Positions 17,881 to 27,425 are shown, counted from the first letter of the stretch. The stretch is DNA of 64,000 nucleotides from Pseudomonas sp. GM78 (GCF_000282475.1 NZ_AKJF01000064.1:1-64000), one strand, 5' to 3'. The notes: generated by a model from the sequence alone, not told the origin. Made by a program: numbers and translations.

Positions 17881-17900
17881 TTTTGTCTGCTCGCAAACCG

Positions 17901-18335
17901 TTAGCCGGCGATGGCGCGGTCCGCCGACAGCTTGCCGGCGCCTTCGATCAGCACCGCGATACTGCCGCCCAGCAACGCCAGGGCGAATTCATAGCCGTTG
18001 TTGGCCATGAACAGGCCGTTACTGATGTGAACGGTAAAGATCGCCACCAGAGAAAGGAAGGTCAGTCCCAGGGCCGCCGGACGTACCAGCAAGCCGATGA
18101 TCAAGGCCAGGCCGGCAAAGAACTCGGTACCGCCCGCCAGCGTCGCCATCAGGTAACCCGGTGCCAGGCCGATGCTTTCCATATACTGCGCGGTGCCCGC
18201 CAGGCCATAGCCACCGAATGCCCCGAAGAGTTTTTGCGAACCGTGGGCAGCGAAGATGATGCCGACGAAAATCCGCAAAACGGTCAGGCCGTAGCCAGCG
18301 CGGGTAAACAATACCTTGTTGATCAGTGAGCTCAT
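17901..18335 (-). CDS. DoxX-family inner-membrane protein
   Basis: Small redox-associated membrane protein of unknown exact role. The 144-aa sequence has four hydrophobic helices and the family hallmark RIFVGIIFAAHGSQKLFGAFGG (residues about 21-42, described here by its AHGxQKLFG core). Later segments FFAGLALIIGLLVRPAALGL are also typical. GGGACG upstream of the ATG serves as ribosome-binding site. It is monocistronic. Confidence 0.88.
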   Translation of the reverse strand: MSSLINKVLFTRAGYGLTVLRIFVGIIFAAHGSQKLFGAFGGYGLAGTAQYMESIGLAPGYLMATLAGGTEFFAGLALIIGLLVRPAALGLTFLSLVAIFTVHISNGLFMANNGYEFALALLGGSIAVLIEGAGKLSADRAIAG

Positions 18336-18438
18336 GTTGTGTCGTCCCTAGAGAGTGTGTGTTGGTTGGCCGCTATATTAATCAGTAAATCTCATGTTAA
18401 AAGCGCAAAAAATCCGCCATAACAATCAGTTTATTCGA

Positions 18439-19860
18439 TCATTTTCGAAGGGCAACTTTTTGCCCCTGGGGCTCCAACGACTCCCGCTCCCGATCGAACG
18501 CCAAGTAGTACTTGTTCACGCTATTAACATAGCTGACAGGTCCCATTCCCACCTGCTCCATGGCAATGCGCTCAACCTGAAAAAACCACTGGTTGGGGTT
18601 CAGCCCGCGGCGCCGGGCTTCCGCGCGCATCCCCTGTACCCGCTCCGGCCCGATGTTGTAGGCCGCCAGCACAAAGGCCATGCGCTCGCGCTCATTGAGC
18701 TTGGGGCTGGCGAAGAACTTGCGGCGAATCATTGCCAGGTACTTGGCCCCGGCCTGCACGTTGGCATCCAGCTCCTGGATGTTGCTCACGCCCACACGTT
18801 GCGCCGCTGACGGTGTGATCTGCATCAGCCCGGTCGGCGCACCGCCGCTGCGCGCCGAGGGCTGCAGGCCGGACTCCTTGAACGCCAGCGCCGCCAGGTT
18901 CAGCCAGTCCATGTCCTGGGCGCTCGCATGCTTTTGCAGCACCGGCCGCAGCTTTTCCAGACGCTGGCGGTCAGCCTTGGCCAGGGGATAGTGAACCTGG
19001 TACTGGCGTCGATAGATGCGCAGAAACGCGGCATCCTGGTCCGACGGCTTTTTATAGCCCGCCAGGAAACGATCGATGCTGGCCCGCAGCATTGACGCGT
19101 CGCGGCGCACGAACCAGTACTCTTCGCCTGGCTCGCTGATGAGCACCTGGCGATCGACACGCAATTTCGGCAGGATCTTGCCCCAGCGCTCGGCAATCGG
19201 TTGTTCGACGATGGTCAGGTGAAAGATCCCGCCCTGGACCATCTCCAGCACGTCCTCGACCGCCAGGCTCGGGTCGACCCACTCGATCTTCACGGGCGGC
19301 AGTTTGTGCAGCGCCAGCTTCTGATTGATTTGGCTGATGGCGTCACCGGCGGCGCTGCCGTTGGGCAACGCCAGGGTTTTACCCGACAGTTGTTCCAGGC
19401 GGGTGTAGCGACGCTCGCCCTTGATCCCCACCAGAACCAGCGGAATGTTACTGGCAACCGGTTCACTGCTGCTGACCGCGAAGCCCGGCTGCAGATCCAG
19501 CAACTCGCCGGGGGCCACCAGGTCGCCCTCCCCGCGCTGCAACGCGCCGAGCAGTTGATCCTTGGCCCGGGGAATGATCTTGAGGGTGATTTCCTGGCCG
19601 TCGCGGGCGTGGCCGTTGAGGTATTGCTCGAAAGCGCGCAAGCGATGGTATTCGACGCCGATGGCCTGGCCCTGGACTTCGCCGGAGCTGTTGCGGCTCT
19701 GGTTGACCAGTACGCGCAGCACGCGACTGCTGCGGATGTCCGTCAGGTCACGAACCTTGGCTGCCGGCACGGCTTGCAGCGGCCCGGGCAGCCGCGCTAC
19801 CGCCGACATCGGCAGCAGCAGCGAGCAACACAGCAGTAGCAAAACCGAGGGACGAATCAT
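18439..19860 (-). CDS. MltF-like membrane-bound lytic transglycosylase
   Basis: Peptidoglycan lytic transglycosylase of family 1E. The 473-aa protein has a signal peptide (MIRPSVLLLLCCSLLLPMSAVA), then a solute-binding-protein type 3 domain (about residues 45-275), then an SLT catalytic domain (about 315-450). The catalytic glutamate is in AALAFKESGLQPSARS, followed by GLMQITPSAAQRVGV and FVLAAYNIGPERVQ, the usual GLMQ and AYN motifs. It resembles MltF but could be one of several MltF paralogues in Pseudomonas, so I give no symbol. Confidence 0.88.
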   Translation of the reverse strand: MIRPSVLLLLCCSLLLPMSAVARLPGPLQAVPAAKVRDLTDIRSSRVLRVLVNQSRNSSGEVQGQAIGVEYHRLRAFEQYLNGHARDGQEITLKIIPRAKDQLLGALQRGEGDLVAPGELLDLQPGFAVSSSEPVASNIPLVLVGIKGERRYTRLEQLSGKTLALPNGSAAGDAISQINQKLALHKLPPVKIEWVDPSLAVEDVLEMVQGGIFHLTIVEQPIAERWGKILPKLRVDRQVLISEPGEEYWFVRRDASMLRASIDRFLAGYKKPSDQDAAFLRIYRRQYQVHYPLAKADRQRLEKLRPVLQKHASAQDMDWLNLAALAFKESGLQPSARSGGAPTGLMQITPSAAQRVGVSNIQELDANVQAGAKYLAMIRRKFFASPKLNERERMAFVLAAYNIGPERVQGMRAEARRRGLNPNQWFFQVERIAMEQVGMGPVSYVNSVNKYYLAFDRERESLEPQGQKVALRK

Positions 19861-20096
19861 CCACTCTCCGCAAAGAATTCAGGTCGACCGCATGAATGGC
19901 TTCACGCAATCAAGCGACAGAAACAGAGCGCCCTGAAGCGCTGGCAACGCGCGAAAGACTGGCACAATGATGGCAACGCCACCACCCAATCGTCTTCGCG
20001 GCATTAAGAGACAGCGATAACCTGTTGTAGTTCTTGGCTTTTCTTATAAATCCGGCGCTCTGGTATGCTTTGCAGCCCTGGGCCCGAGGTAGCACC

Positions 20097-20903
20097 ATGC
20101 AACTCATCGATATTGGCGTCAACCTGACCAACCCCAGTTTTGCCGACAAGCACCAGGCTGTGCTGGACCGCGCCTATGCCGCCGGGGTCTGCCAATTGGT
20201 GCTCACCGGCACCAATGTCGAGGGCAGCGAGCAGGCGCTCAAGTTGTGCCAGCAACTGGACGAAACAGCGCAGCGACTGTTCGCCACCGCCGGTGTGCAT
20301 CCCCATGCGGCCAGCGACTGGAATGCCGACAGCGCAGGTCGCCTGCGCAGCCTGCTGAAGGAAACGAACATCGTGGCGGTGGGTGAATGCGGCCTGGATT
20401 TCAACCGCGATTTTTCACCGCGTACGCAACAGGAGAAGGTCCTCGAGGAACACCTGGCGCTGGCGGTCGAACTGCAAATGCCGGTGTTCCTGCACGAACG
20501 CGATGCCAGCCAGCGCCTGCTGGAAATCCTCCGTGACTACCGCGATCAATTGCCAGCCGCCGTGGTGCACTGCTTCACCGGCGAAAAGAAAGACCTGTTC
20601 AGTTACCTGGACCTGGATTTGCACATCGGCATTACCGGCTGGATTTGCGATGAGCGCCGGGGTACGCATTTGCACCCGCTGGTCAAGGAGATCAAGCGCG
20701 GGCGTTTGATGCTGGAGAGCGATGCGCCGTACCTGTTGCCGCGCAGCCTGCGCCCCAAACCAAAAAACGGGCGCAACGAGCCGGCGTACCTGACGGAAGT
20801 GTTACGTGAGGTGGCCCTGCACCGCAGCGAAAGCCAGGAAGACCTGGCTGCCCACACTACGGCTTGCGCGCGGGCGTTCTACGGGTTGCCCAGCGTGGAT
20901 TGA
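20097..20903 (+). CDS. tatD: TatD-family metal-dependent deoxyribonuclease
   Basis: Metal-dependent hydrolase with 3'-5' DNase activity in E. coli TatD. The 268-aa protein starts [15 protein letters not shown]; metal ligands are visible in [43 protein letters not shown] and [11 protein letters not shown]. The final segment [17 protein letters not shown] is TatD-specific rather than YcfH-like. CGAGGT lies 6 bases before the ATG at 20097; an upstream in-frame ATG at 20034 has no Shine-Dalgarno. Confidence 0.92.
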   Translation: MQLIDIGVNLTNPSFADKHQAVLDRAYAAGVCQLVLTGTNVEGSEQALKLCQQLDETAQRLFATAGVHPHAASDWNADSAGRLRSLLKETNIVAVGECGLDFNRDFSPRTQQEKVLEEHLALAVELQMPVFLHERDASQRLLEILRDYRDQLPAAVVHCFTGEKKDLFSYLDLDLHIGITGWICDERRGTHLHPLVKEIKRGRLMLESDAPYLLPRSLRPKPKNGRNEPAYLTEVLREVALHRSESQEDLAAHTTACARAFYGLPSVD

Positions 20904-20904
20904 A

Positions 20905-20927
20905 CGCGGGCCCGGATCGGGCCCGCG
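20905..20927. terminator. Terminator between tatD and acyl-CoA dehydrogenase gene
   Basis: A perfect 9-bp GC stem (CGCGGGCCC / GGGCCCGCG), 5-base loop, directly after the tatD stop and between convergent genes; no T-tract. Confidence 0.6.
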
Positions 20928-20941
20928 CAACGCATGCCGTC

Positions 20942-22171
20942 TTAGTGACTGCTGCGCAACATTTCTTTTGGCACGTACTTGCCGATCTCGAACTTGCCGA
21001 TCGCCGCGCGGTGCACTTCATCCGGACCGTCAGCCAGGCGCAGGGTGCGTTGCATGGCATACATGTAGGCCAGCGGGAAATCGTTGGACACCCCTGCCCC
21101 ACCATGGATCTGGATCGCCCGGTCGATCACGCGCAAGGCCACGTTCGGCGCCACCACCTTGATCTGTGCGATCTCACTCTTCGCCACTTTGTTGCCGACG
21201 GTGTCCATCATGTACGCCGCCTTGAGTGTCAGCAGGCGAGCCATGTCGATCTCCATCCGCGAATCGGCGATCTTGTCGATGTTACCGCCCAGGCGCGCCA
21301 GGGGTTTGCCGAACGCGGTGCGGTTCACCGAGCGTTTGCACATCAGTTCCAGCGCACGCTCTGCCATGCCGATCGAACGCATGCAGTGGTGAATCCGCCC
21401 CGGGCCCAGACGACCCTGAGCAATTTCGAAGCCGCGCCCTTCGCCCAACAGGACGTTTTCGTAGGGCACCCGAACATTTTCAAACAGCACTTCGGCGTGA
21501 CCGTGGGGCGCGTCGTCGTAACCGAACACCGGCAACGGACGCAGGATTTTCACACCGGGGGTATCCACCGGCACCAGAATCATCGAGTGCTGCGCATGGC
21601 GCGGCGCGTCGGGATTGCTCAGGCCCATGAAGATCAGGATCTTGCAGCGCGGATCGCAGGCACCGGAGGTCCACCATTTCTTGCCGTTGATCACCCACTC
21701 GTCACCGTCGCGCACGGCACGGGCGGCCATGTTGGTGGCGTCGGAGGACGCCACGTCCGGCTCGGTCATGGCGAACGCCGAGCGAATCTCGCCACGCAGC
21801 AAGGGTTCGAGCCAGCGTTGTTTCTGTTCTTCGTTGGCGTAGCGCACCAGTACTTCCATGTTGCCGGTGTCCGGTGCCGAGCAGTTGAACGGCTCAGGCC
21901 CCAGGAGCGAGCGCCCCATGATTTCCGCCAGCGGAGCGTATTCGAGGTTGGTCAGGCCGGCGCCGAGCTCGGACTCAGGCAGAAACAAATTCCACAGGCC
22001 TTCAGCCTTGGCCTTGAGTTTGAGTTCTTCCATGATCGCGGTCGGCTGCCAGCGGTCACCCTCGGCGACCTGGCGCTCGAAAACCGCTTCGGCGGGATAA
22101 ACATAAGTGTCCATGAACGCGGTCACGCGCTCACGCAGTTCTTGCACCTTGGGCGAATAAGCGAAATCCAT
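20942..22171 (-). CDS. Acyl-CoA dehydrogenase
   Basis: FAD-dependent alpha,beta-dehydrogenation of an acyl-CoA. The 409-aa protein has the ACAD N-terminal helical domain, the middle signature [18 protein letters not shown] (about residues 131-148), and a C-terminal domain with [13 protein letters not shown] and [16 protein letters not shown]. Such roughly 400-aa forms with the [13 protein letters not shown] segment are common, broadly annotated ACADs; chain length of the substrate cannot be deduced. It is divergent from a LysR-type regulator that may control it. Confidence 0.9.
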   Translation of the reverse strand: MDFAYSPKVQELRERVTAFMDTYVYPAEAVFERQVAEGDRWQPTAIMEELKLKAKAEGLWNLFLPESELGAGLTNLEYAPLAEIMGRSLLGPEPFNCSAPDTGNMEVLVRYANEEQKQRWLEPLLRGEIRSAFAMTEPDVASSDATNMAARAVRDGDEWVINGKKWWTSGACDPRCKILIFMGLSNPDAPRHAQHSMILVPVDTPGVKILRPLPVFGYDDAPHGHAEVLFENVRVPYENVLLGEGRGFEIAQGRLGPGRIHHCMRSIGMAERALELMCKRSVNRTAFGKPLARLGGNIDKIADSRMEIDMARLLTLKAAYMMDTVGNKVAKSEIAQIKVVAPNVALRVIDRAIQIHGGAGVSNDFPLAYMYAMQRTLRLADGPDEVHRAAIGKFEIGKYVPKEMLRSSH

Positions 22172-22325
22172 GGGCAGCTACCTTCTTGCGGGAGGTTGTT
22201 TAGGTCATGCAATCGATGCTAGAACAGCCATGAAAATTTACCTAACCTATTCTCGGCGTGTATAAACATTCATCACCGATATATGATCGACTGATCGAGC
22301 CCACCTAAAACAAGAGAGCCGCGTA

Positions 22326-23261
22326 ATGAATCTGAGCAAGGTCGACCTCAACCTTTTCATCGTCTTCGACGCGATCTACACCGAGGCCAACCTGACCCGC
22401 GCCGGGCAGATTGTGGGGATTACCCAACCTGCGGTGTCCAACGCGCTGGCCCGCCTGCGCGAGACCTTCAACGATCCATTGTTCGTGCGCACCGCCCAAG
22501 GGATGGTGCCAACGCCCATGGCGCAAAACATCATCGGCCCGGTGCGCAACGCGCTTTCGCTGCTGCGCGTTTCGGTGCAGGAAAGCCGCATCTTCAATCC
22601 ATTGCAGGCGGTCAAGACCTACCGCATCAGCATGACCGACCTCACTGAAGCGGTGATCCTGCCGCCGCTGTTCCAGCGCCTGCGCCGCCTTGCGCCGACG
22701 GTGATCATCGAAAGTTTTTTGTCCAAGCGCCGCGAGACCACCAAGGAGCTGGCCGCGGGCCGACTCGACTTCGCCGTGGATGCACCACTCAACACCGACC
22801 CGCAGGTGCGCCACGTCAAATTGATGGAAGACCGTTACGTGTGCGCCATGCGCAAGGGGCACCCGCTGGCGGGCAAGGAAAAACTCACCCTCGATGATTA
22901 TCTGGGCCTGACCCACATCCACATTTCCAGCCGTCGCAGCGGCCTGGGCTATGTCGACCTGGCCCTGGGCAAAATGGGCATCCAGCGCAAGATTGCCCTG
23001 CGCTCCCAGCACTACCTGATGGCCTCGCAAGTGCTGCAGCAGACCGACATGGTCATGACCGTGCCGGAACGCTTCGCCCGTCGCAACGATTTGCACGCCT
23101 TTTATCTGCCGGTCAACGATGTGCCGCCGGTGGAAACCCACCTCTACTGGCACGAAAGCACCGACCAGGACCCGGCGAACCGCTGGATGCGCGAGCAGAT
23201 GATCGAGTTGTGCCAGCAGGTGACGGCGCAGGAGAAGAAGCTGGACAAGCAATTGGTTTGA
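22326..23261 (+). CDS. LysR-type transcriptional regulator
   Basis: The 311-aa protein has an N-terminal winged HTH (LNLFIVFDAIYTEANLTRAG, then TQPAVSNALARLRETFNDPLF) and a C-terminal effector-binding domain. It is transcribed away from the acyl-CoA dehydrogenase gene with a 154-bp divergent gap, the classical LysR layout, so that gene is the likely target. The inducer is unknown. Confidence 0.9.
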   Translation: MNLSKVDLNLFIVFDAIYTEANLTRAGQIVGITQPAVSNALARLRETFNDPLFVRTAQGMVPTPMAQNIIGPVRNALSLLRVSVQESRIFNPLQAVKTYRISMTDLTEAVILPPLFQRLRRLAPTVIIESFLSKRRETTKELAAGRLDFAVDAPLNTDPQVRHVKLMEDRYVCAMRKGHPLAGKEKLTLDDYLGLTHIHISSRRSGLGYVDLALGKMGIQRKIALRSQHYLMASQVLQQTDMVMTVPERFARRNDLHAFYLPVNDVPPVETHLYWHESTDQDPANRWMREQMIELCQQVTAQEKKLDKQLV

Positions 23262-23268
23262 AAAGATC

Positions 23269-23345
23269 AAAAGATCGCAGCCTGCGGCAGCTCCTACAGG
23301 TTGAATGCGTACCCATGTAGGAGCTGCCGCAGGCTGCGATCTTTT
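23269..23345. repeat. REP doublet (CTGCCGCAGG type)
   Basis: Two perfect 30-bp inverted arms (23269-23298 and 23316-23345) with the core GTAGGAGCTGCCGCAGGCTG surround a 17-bp loop. The same family occurs at 53455-53532. The hairpin lies between the LysR gene and liuR and may also end transcription. Confidence 0.9.
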
Positions 23346-23350
23346 CTTGC

Positions 23351-23366
23351 TTGACGTATACGTCAA
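23351..23366. promoter_or_regulatory. LiuR-type operator upstream of liuR
   Basis: TTGACGTATACGTCAA is a perfect 16-bp palindrome 42 bp before liuR. It shares the TTGACGT..ACGT core with two boxes before liuA (27312 and 27355), which supports a common regulator, LiuR of the MerR family, and autoregulation. Confidence 0.75.
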
Positions 23367-23408
23367 CCTGCCATTAGCTTAGCGCCATGACCCTTTGCGA
23401 GCGCGCCC

Positions 23409-23807
23409 ATGAGCAGCCAGACCTACAGCATTTCCGACCTCGCCCGCGAGCTCGACATCACCACCCGGGCCATTCGCTTCTACGAAGAACAAGGCCTGCT
23501 CAGCCCCGAGCGGCGTGGCCAGGAACGCATCTACTCACCCCGCGACAAGGTCAGCCTGAAGCTGATCCTGCGGGGTAAGCGCATCGGCTTTTCCCTGGCC
23601 GAGTGCCGCGAGCTGATTGAGCTCTACGATCCCTCCAGCGGTAACACCAAGCAACTGCACAGCATGCTGGCGAAAATCAGCGAGCGCCGGGAACAGCTGG
23701 AACAGCAGATGCTGGACATAGAACAGATGAAACTGGAGCTTGATACGGCTGAAGAGCGCTGTGTTCAGGCGCTGGAACAAACCATCAAGAACCAACAGAT
23801 TCAGTAG
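23409..23807 (+). CDS. liuR: MerR-family regulator of branched-chain/leucine catabolism
   Basis: The 132-aa protein has an N-terminal MerR HTH (YSISDLARELDITTRAIRFY, EEQGLLSPERRGQERIY) and a C-terminal coiled-coil dimerisation helix rich in Gln/Glu. Sequence and neighbours match LiuR, which controls liuABCDE. A palindromic box lies 42 bp upstream. In this strain liuR sits next to liuE, while liuABCD lie beyond an sRNA and an acyl-CoA ligase gene. Confidence 0.92.
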   Translation: MSSQTYSISDLARELDITTRAIRFYEEQGLLSPERRGQERIYSPRDKVSLKLILRGKRIGFSLAECRELIELYDPSSGNTKQLHSMLAKISERREQLEQQMLDIEQMKLELDTAEERCVQALEQTIKNQQIQ

Positions 23808-23820
23808 ATCTACACAATCC

Positions 23821-23913
23821 CCTGTGGGAGCGAGCCTGCTCGCGATGGCGGTAGCACATTCAAACTGAGGTCGATTGACCCGGCGCCATCGCGAGCAGGC
23901 TCGCTCCCACAGG
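23821..23913. repeat. REP doublet (GTGGGAGCGAGCCTGCTC type)
   Basis: Perfect 30-bp inverted arms at 23821-23850 and 23884-23913 separated by 33 bp. It lies between liuR and liuE. Confidence 0.9.
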
Positions 23914-23953
23914 GTTCTCAGCGTATTCAGACAATCAGCACAGGTCGAATCCC

Positions 23954-24853
23954 ATGTCCCTCCCCACCCACGTACGCATTGTCGAAGTCGGCCCCCGCGA
24001 CGGGCTGCAAAATGAAGCCCAACCCATCAGCGTCGCCGACAAGGTGCAACTGGTCGATGCACTGACGGCGGCGGGCCTTGGCTATATAGAAGTCGGCAGT
24101 TTCGTTTCGCCCAAGTGGGTGCCGCAGATGGCGGGCTCTGCCGAGGTGTTCGCGCAGATCCAGCGCAAACCCGGCGTGACCTACGGCGCCCTCGCCCCCA
24201 ACCTGCGCGGCTTTGAAGATGCCCTGGCCAGCGGCGTCAAGGAAGTCGCAGTGTTCGCCGCGGCGTCGGAAGCGTTTTCCCAGCGCAATATCAACTGCTC
24301 GATCAGCGAAAGCCTGGAGCGCTTCGTGCCCATCATGGAAGCTGCCAAACAGCATGGCGTCAGCGTGCGCGGCTACGTGTCCTGTGTGCTGGGCTGCCCC
24401 TATGAAGGTGACGTCGCCCCCCAGCAAGTCGCCCGGGTCGCACGGGAGCTTTATGCCATGGGCTGCTACGAGGTGTCGCTGGGCGACACCATCGGCACCG
24501 GCACCGCTGGCGCCACGCGCAAGATGTTCGAGGTGGTCTCGGCTGATGTACCACGGGAAAAACTGGCCGGGCACTTCCACGACACCTACGGCCAGGCCAT
24601 GGCCAACATCTACGCCAGCCTGCTGGAAGGTATCTCGGTGTTCGACAGCTCTATCGCCGGTCTCGGTGGCTGCCCTTACGCCAAGGGCGCCAGTGGCAAC
24701 GTCGCCACCGAGGACGTGGTCTACCTGCTCAACGGCCTCGGGATCGAAACCGGAATCGACCTGGATGCGCTGATCCAGGCCGGCCAGCAAATTTGTAGCG
24801 TGCTGGGACGCCCCACTGGCTCCCGTGTGGCGAAGGCGCGTAGCGCACACTGA
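23954..24853 (+). CDS. liuE: Hydroxymethylglutaryl-CoA lyase
   Basis: Cleaves HMG-CoA to acetyl-CoA and acetoacetate, the last step of leucine degradation. The 299-aa TIM-barrel protein has VRIVEVGPRDGLQNEAQPIS (residues about 7-26), the metal and catalytic segments GSFVSPKWVPQMAG, VSCVLGCPYEGDV, GDTIGTGTAG and HFHDTYGQAMAN, and the active-site-loop cysteine in SIAGLGGCPYAKGASGNVATE. Also called mvaB. It follows liuR after a REP doublet and precedes the crcY-like sRNA. Confidence 0.95.
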   Translation: MSLPTHVRIVEVGPRDGLQNEAQPISVADKVQLVDALTAAGLGYIEVGSFVSPKWVPQMAGSAEVFAQIQRKPGVTYGALAPNLRGFEDALASGVKEVAVFAAASEAFSQRNINCSISESLERFVPIMEAAKQHGVSVRGYVSCVLGCPYEGDVAPQQVARVARELYAMGCYEVSLGDTIGTGTAGATRKMFEVVSADVPREKLAGHFHDTYGQAMANIYASLLEGISVFDSSIAGLGGCPYAKGASGNVATEDVVYLLNGLGIETGIDLDALIQAGQQICSVLGRPTGSRVAKARSAH

Positions 24854-24871
24854 GTGTGCGGATGTGTCGGG

Positions 24872-24914
24872 GTGTTACCGCTGCCGCGGAAAAGTGGGCG
24901 GAAGCGAGTAACAC
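24872..24914 (+). promoter_or_regulatory. Candidate activator site for the CrcY-like sRNA
   Basis: GTGTTAC (24872-24878) and GTAACAC (24908-24914) form an inverted repeat 108-150 bp upstream of the predicted sigma54 start site. The half-sites resemble the TGTTAC/GTAACA elements I recall for CbrB, but the 29-bp gap is longer than the spacing I remember, so this is a candidate only. Confidence 0.45.
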
Positions 24915-24926
24915 GGAAACAAAAAA

Positions 24927-24955
24927 TAGGGTTTTCCCTGAGGCAGAAAACCCTA
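24927..24955 (+). terminator. Terminator of liuE
   Basis: A perfect 10-bp stem (TAGGGTTTTC / GAAAACCCTA) with a 9-base loop, preceded and followed by A-rich sequence, 73 bp after the liuE stop. Confidence 0.7.
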
Positions 24956-24994
24956 CAAAAACATAAGTGCTTGTTTTTTAAGGATTTTTAAAAG

Positions 24995-25012
24995 TTGGCA
25001 CGGCTTCTGCTA
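24995..25012 (+). promoter_or_regulatory. Sigma54 promoter of the CrcY-like sRNA
   Basis: TTGGCACGGCTTCTGCT matches the -24/-12 consensus TTGGCACG-N4-TTGCW with one mismatch; GG (24997-24998) and GC (25009-25010) are exactly 12 bp apart. Transcription should start near 25022. Confidence 0.85.
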
Positions 25013-25021
25013 TATCTATCG

Positions 25022-25402
25022 CATAACAAGAATAAAAAAATTGCGGCAAACCCAATAAAAACAAGACGTAACGACTCTGACATAACAAAAACAACACGGC
25101 AGAGACGCAGCTAACAGATTTTTTTGGAGAGGATGTGCTTTTCAGGGTGCTTTTCGGAGTTACCCGCAACCGGACAGAGAACAATAAAACTACCTTCAGG
25201 TAGCTCCAGAACTGGTTGGATCGCTCAGCGAAAAAGTAGATCAGCGCTCAAAAAAATACGTTTGCTCTTGATCCCGGATGGGGATCGACAAAAACAGCGG
25301 TAAAGGGCCACGGTCACCAAAAACAACAACAGACCGCCCCTCAATAATAAAAAAAGAGCACGCGCAACGAAAATTAAAGGGGAGCTTCGGCTCCCCTTTG
25401 TG
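25022..25402 (+). ncRNA. crcY: CrcY/CrcZ-type sRNA (Hfq/Crc-sequestering)
   Basis: About 380 nt from a sigma54 start to a perfect terminator (AAAGGGGAGC-TTCG-GCTCCCCTTT, 25376-25399). It has no plausible gene but many A-rich AANAANAA-like blocks: near 25026, 25053, 25086, 25182, 25319 and 25343. Such blocks bind Hfq with Crc, so the RNA should relieve catabolite repression when CbrAB is active. Size, promoter class and location beside the HMG-CoA lyase gene agree with CrcY of P. putida as I remember it; distinction from CrcX/CrcZ rests on that synteny. Confidence 0.85.
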
Positions 25403-25434
25403 CTGTCTGGCATTTGTGTTTCCACCACATCATT

Positions 25435-25526
25435 CTGTGGGAGCGGGCTTGCCCGCGATGGCGGTGGGTCAGCCGACAAATATATCGGTTGTGCTGCCGT
25501 CATCGCGGGCAAGCCCGCTCCCACAG
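25435..25526. repeat. REP doublet (GTGGGAGCGGGCTTGCCC type)
   Basis: Inverted 30-bp arms at 25435-25464 and 25497-25526 with one mismatch. It lies between the sRNA terminator and the acyl-CoA ligase stop. Confidence 0.9.
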
Positions 25527-25535
25527 GGTTAATCA

Positions 25536-27233
25536 CTAACCCTGCTTGCTACGCAGCTCCTCGATGCTGATCTCGCGCATCCTGAATTTCTGGATCTTGC
25601 CAGTCACGGTCATTGGAAACTCTTCCACGAACTTGAAGTAACGTGGTGTCTTGAAGTGCGCGATGCGCTCCTTGCACCAGGCTTGCAGCTCCTGCTCGGT
25701 GGCACTATGGCCGGGGTGGAACTTGATCCAGGCAACGATCTCCTCGCCATAACGCGAGCAAGGAATGCCGATCACCTGCACGTCGGCCACCGCCGGGTGG
25801 GTGAAGAAGAACTCTTCCAGTTCGCGTGGATAAATGTTCTCGCCGCCGCGGATGATCATGTCCTTGTTGCGCCCGGCAATGCACACGTAACCCTCGTCAT
25901 TCATGCTGGCCAGGTCACCGGTGTGCATCCAGCCCGCCTGATCGATGGCCTCCGCCGTGCCTTGCGGGTTATTCCAGTAACCGAGCATCACACTGTAACC
26001 GCGCGTACAAAGCTCACCGATGGTGCCACGAGGCACCGGGTTGCCCGCTTCGTCGATGATCTTGCTTTCCAGCTGCGGCTGGGTACGGCCGACGGTGGTC
26101 ACGCGCAACTCCAGGTCGTCCGAGGGACCGGTCTGCAACGACACCGGGCTGGTTTCCGTCATGCCGTAGGCAATCTGCACTTCGCTCATGTGCATTTCAT
26201 TGATGACGCGACGCATCACCTCGATCGGGCAAGTCGCCCCGGCCATGATGCCGGTGCGCAGGCTCGACAGGTCGAATTCGGCGCGTTGCGGCTGATCGAG
26301 CATGGCGATGAACATGGTCGGTACACCGTAGAGTGCGGTGGCTTTTTCTTCGGCGACGGTGCTGAGGGTCAGCAGCGGATCGAACGCGTCGTTGGGGTAA
26401 ATCATGGTGCTGCCGTGGGTGATGCAACCGAGGTTGCCCATGACCATGCCGAAGCAGTGGTACAACGGCACCGGGATCACCAGACGGTCGGCGGCGGTCA
26501 GGCCCAGGCTTTCGCCGACCATGTAGCCATTATTGAGAATGTTGTAGTGGCTCAGGGTTGCGCCCTTGGGGAAGCCGGTCGTGCCAGAGGTGTACTGGAT
26601 GTTCACCGCCTGATCGAAGTGCAGGCTGTCCTGCCGCTCCTGCAGTTGCTCGACCGATACGCTGCCCGCCAGCCCGGTCATTTGCGCCCAGGGCAGGAAA
26701 CCCTTTGGCGGCTGCGCGTCGAGGCTGATCACCCCGCGCAGTTCCGGCAGGCGCTCGCTGTGCAGTTTGCCGACGGATTGCTCTGCCAGTTCCGGCACCA
26801 GGCCCTGCAGCATGGCGTGATAGTCGGAGGTCTTGAAAGCGCCGGCGCTGACCAGCCATTGGCAGCCGGACTGCTTCAACACGTATTCGAGTTCGGAACT
26901 GCGATAGGCCGGGTTGATGTTGACCAGGATCACGCCGATCTTCGCGGTCGCGACCTGTGTAATGCACCATTGAGCACAGTTTGGCGCCCAGATTCCGAGG
27001 CGGTCGCCGGCCTGCAGGCCCAGCGCCAATAGTGCCCGGGCCTGCAGGTCTACTGCATCCGCCAGCTGCCGCCAGGTGTAGCGCAGCTGTTGATGGCGCA
27101 CCACCAGCGCCTCCCCGGCCGGGTACTGCGCGACCGTATTGTCGAAGGCCTGGCCGATGGTCATCGCCAGCAAGGCTTTGTCCTGGGAACCACGGGTGTA
27201 ACTGCGTTGCGGGCTTGCACTGGGTTGATCCAT
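25536..27233 (-). CDS. AMP-binding acyl-CoA synthetase of the liu locus
   Basis: ATP-dependent ligase expected to activate a carboxylic acid to its CoA ester. The 565-aa protein has the AMP-binding motif [19 protein letters not shown] (about residues 213-231), [32 protein letters not shown] and the C-terminal catalytic lysine region [12 protein letters not shown]. It is divergent from liuA across two LiuR-type boxes, so isovalerate or a related branched acid is a reasonable substrate; acetoacetate or medium-chain acids remain possible. Confidence 0.85.
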   Translation of the reverse strand: MDQPSASPQRSYTRGSQDKALLAMTIGQAFDNTVAQYPAGEALVVRHQQLRYTWRQLADAVDLQARALLALGLQAGDRLGIWAPNCAQWCITQVATAKIGVILVNINPAYRSSELEYVLKQSGCQWLVSAGAFKTSDYHAMLQGLVPELAEQSVGKLHSERLPELRGVISLDAQPPKGFLPWAQMTGLAGSVSVEQLQERQDSLHFDQAVNIQYTSGTTGFPKGATLSHYNILNNGYMVGESLGLTAADRLVIPVPLYHCFGMVMGNLGCITHGSTMIYPNDAFDPLLTLSTVAEEKATALYGVPTMFIAMLDQPQRAEFDLSSLRTGIMAGATCPIEVMRRVINEMHMSEVQIAYGMTETSPVSLQTGPSDDLELRVTTVGRTQPQLESKIIDEAGNPVPRGTIGELCTRGYSVMLGYWNNPQGTAEAIDQAGWMHTGDLASMNDEGYVCIAGRNKDMIIRGGENIYPRELEEFFFTHPAVADVQVIGIPCSRYGEEIVAWIKFHPGHSATEQELQAWCKERIAHFKTPRYFKFVEEFPMTVTGKIQKFRMREISIEELRSKQG

Positions 27234-27311
27234 GACGACCCCTATTGTCTTTATTGATGGGCTACCGACGCTTTCGCGTTCTATCTTGAACTGCCTCTAC
27301 TCTCGCTCAAG

Positions 27312-27327
27312 TTGACGTTAACGTAAA
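27312..27327. promoter_or_regulatory. LiuR-type box 1 before liuA
   Basis: TTGACGTTAACGTAAA, a palindrome with one mismatched outer pair, in the divergent gap between the acyl-CoA ligase gene and liuA. Its core ACGTTAACGT is shared with box 2. Confidence 0.75.
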
Positions 27328-27354
27328 GGGCGATTGACAGCCTTTCGTCACAGG

Positions 27355-27370
27355 TTTACGTTAACGTAAA
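27355..27370. promoter_or_regulatory. LiuR-type box 2 before liuA
   Basis: TTTACGTTAACGTAAA is a perfect 16-bp palindrome 56 bp upstream of liuA. With box 1 it could control both divergent transcripts. Confidence 0.8.
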
Positions 27371-27425
27371 GGTGAGAGCCGAACCATTGCCCTCTCCGCC
27401 CAACAAAAAAGCCAAAAGGTGACCC

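Noticed and set aside
23269-23345. CRISPR-like repeat
   Set aside because: The units are inverted pairs with no regular direct repeats or spacers, and there are no cas genes; these are REP doublets.
24978-25536. Short open frames on both strands across the AT-rich region after liuE
   Set aside because: They lie over a sigma54-driven sRNA with terminator; translations are low-complexity and no start has a Shine-Dalgarno.
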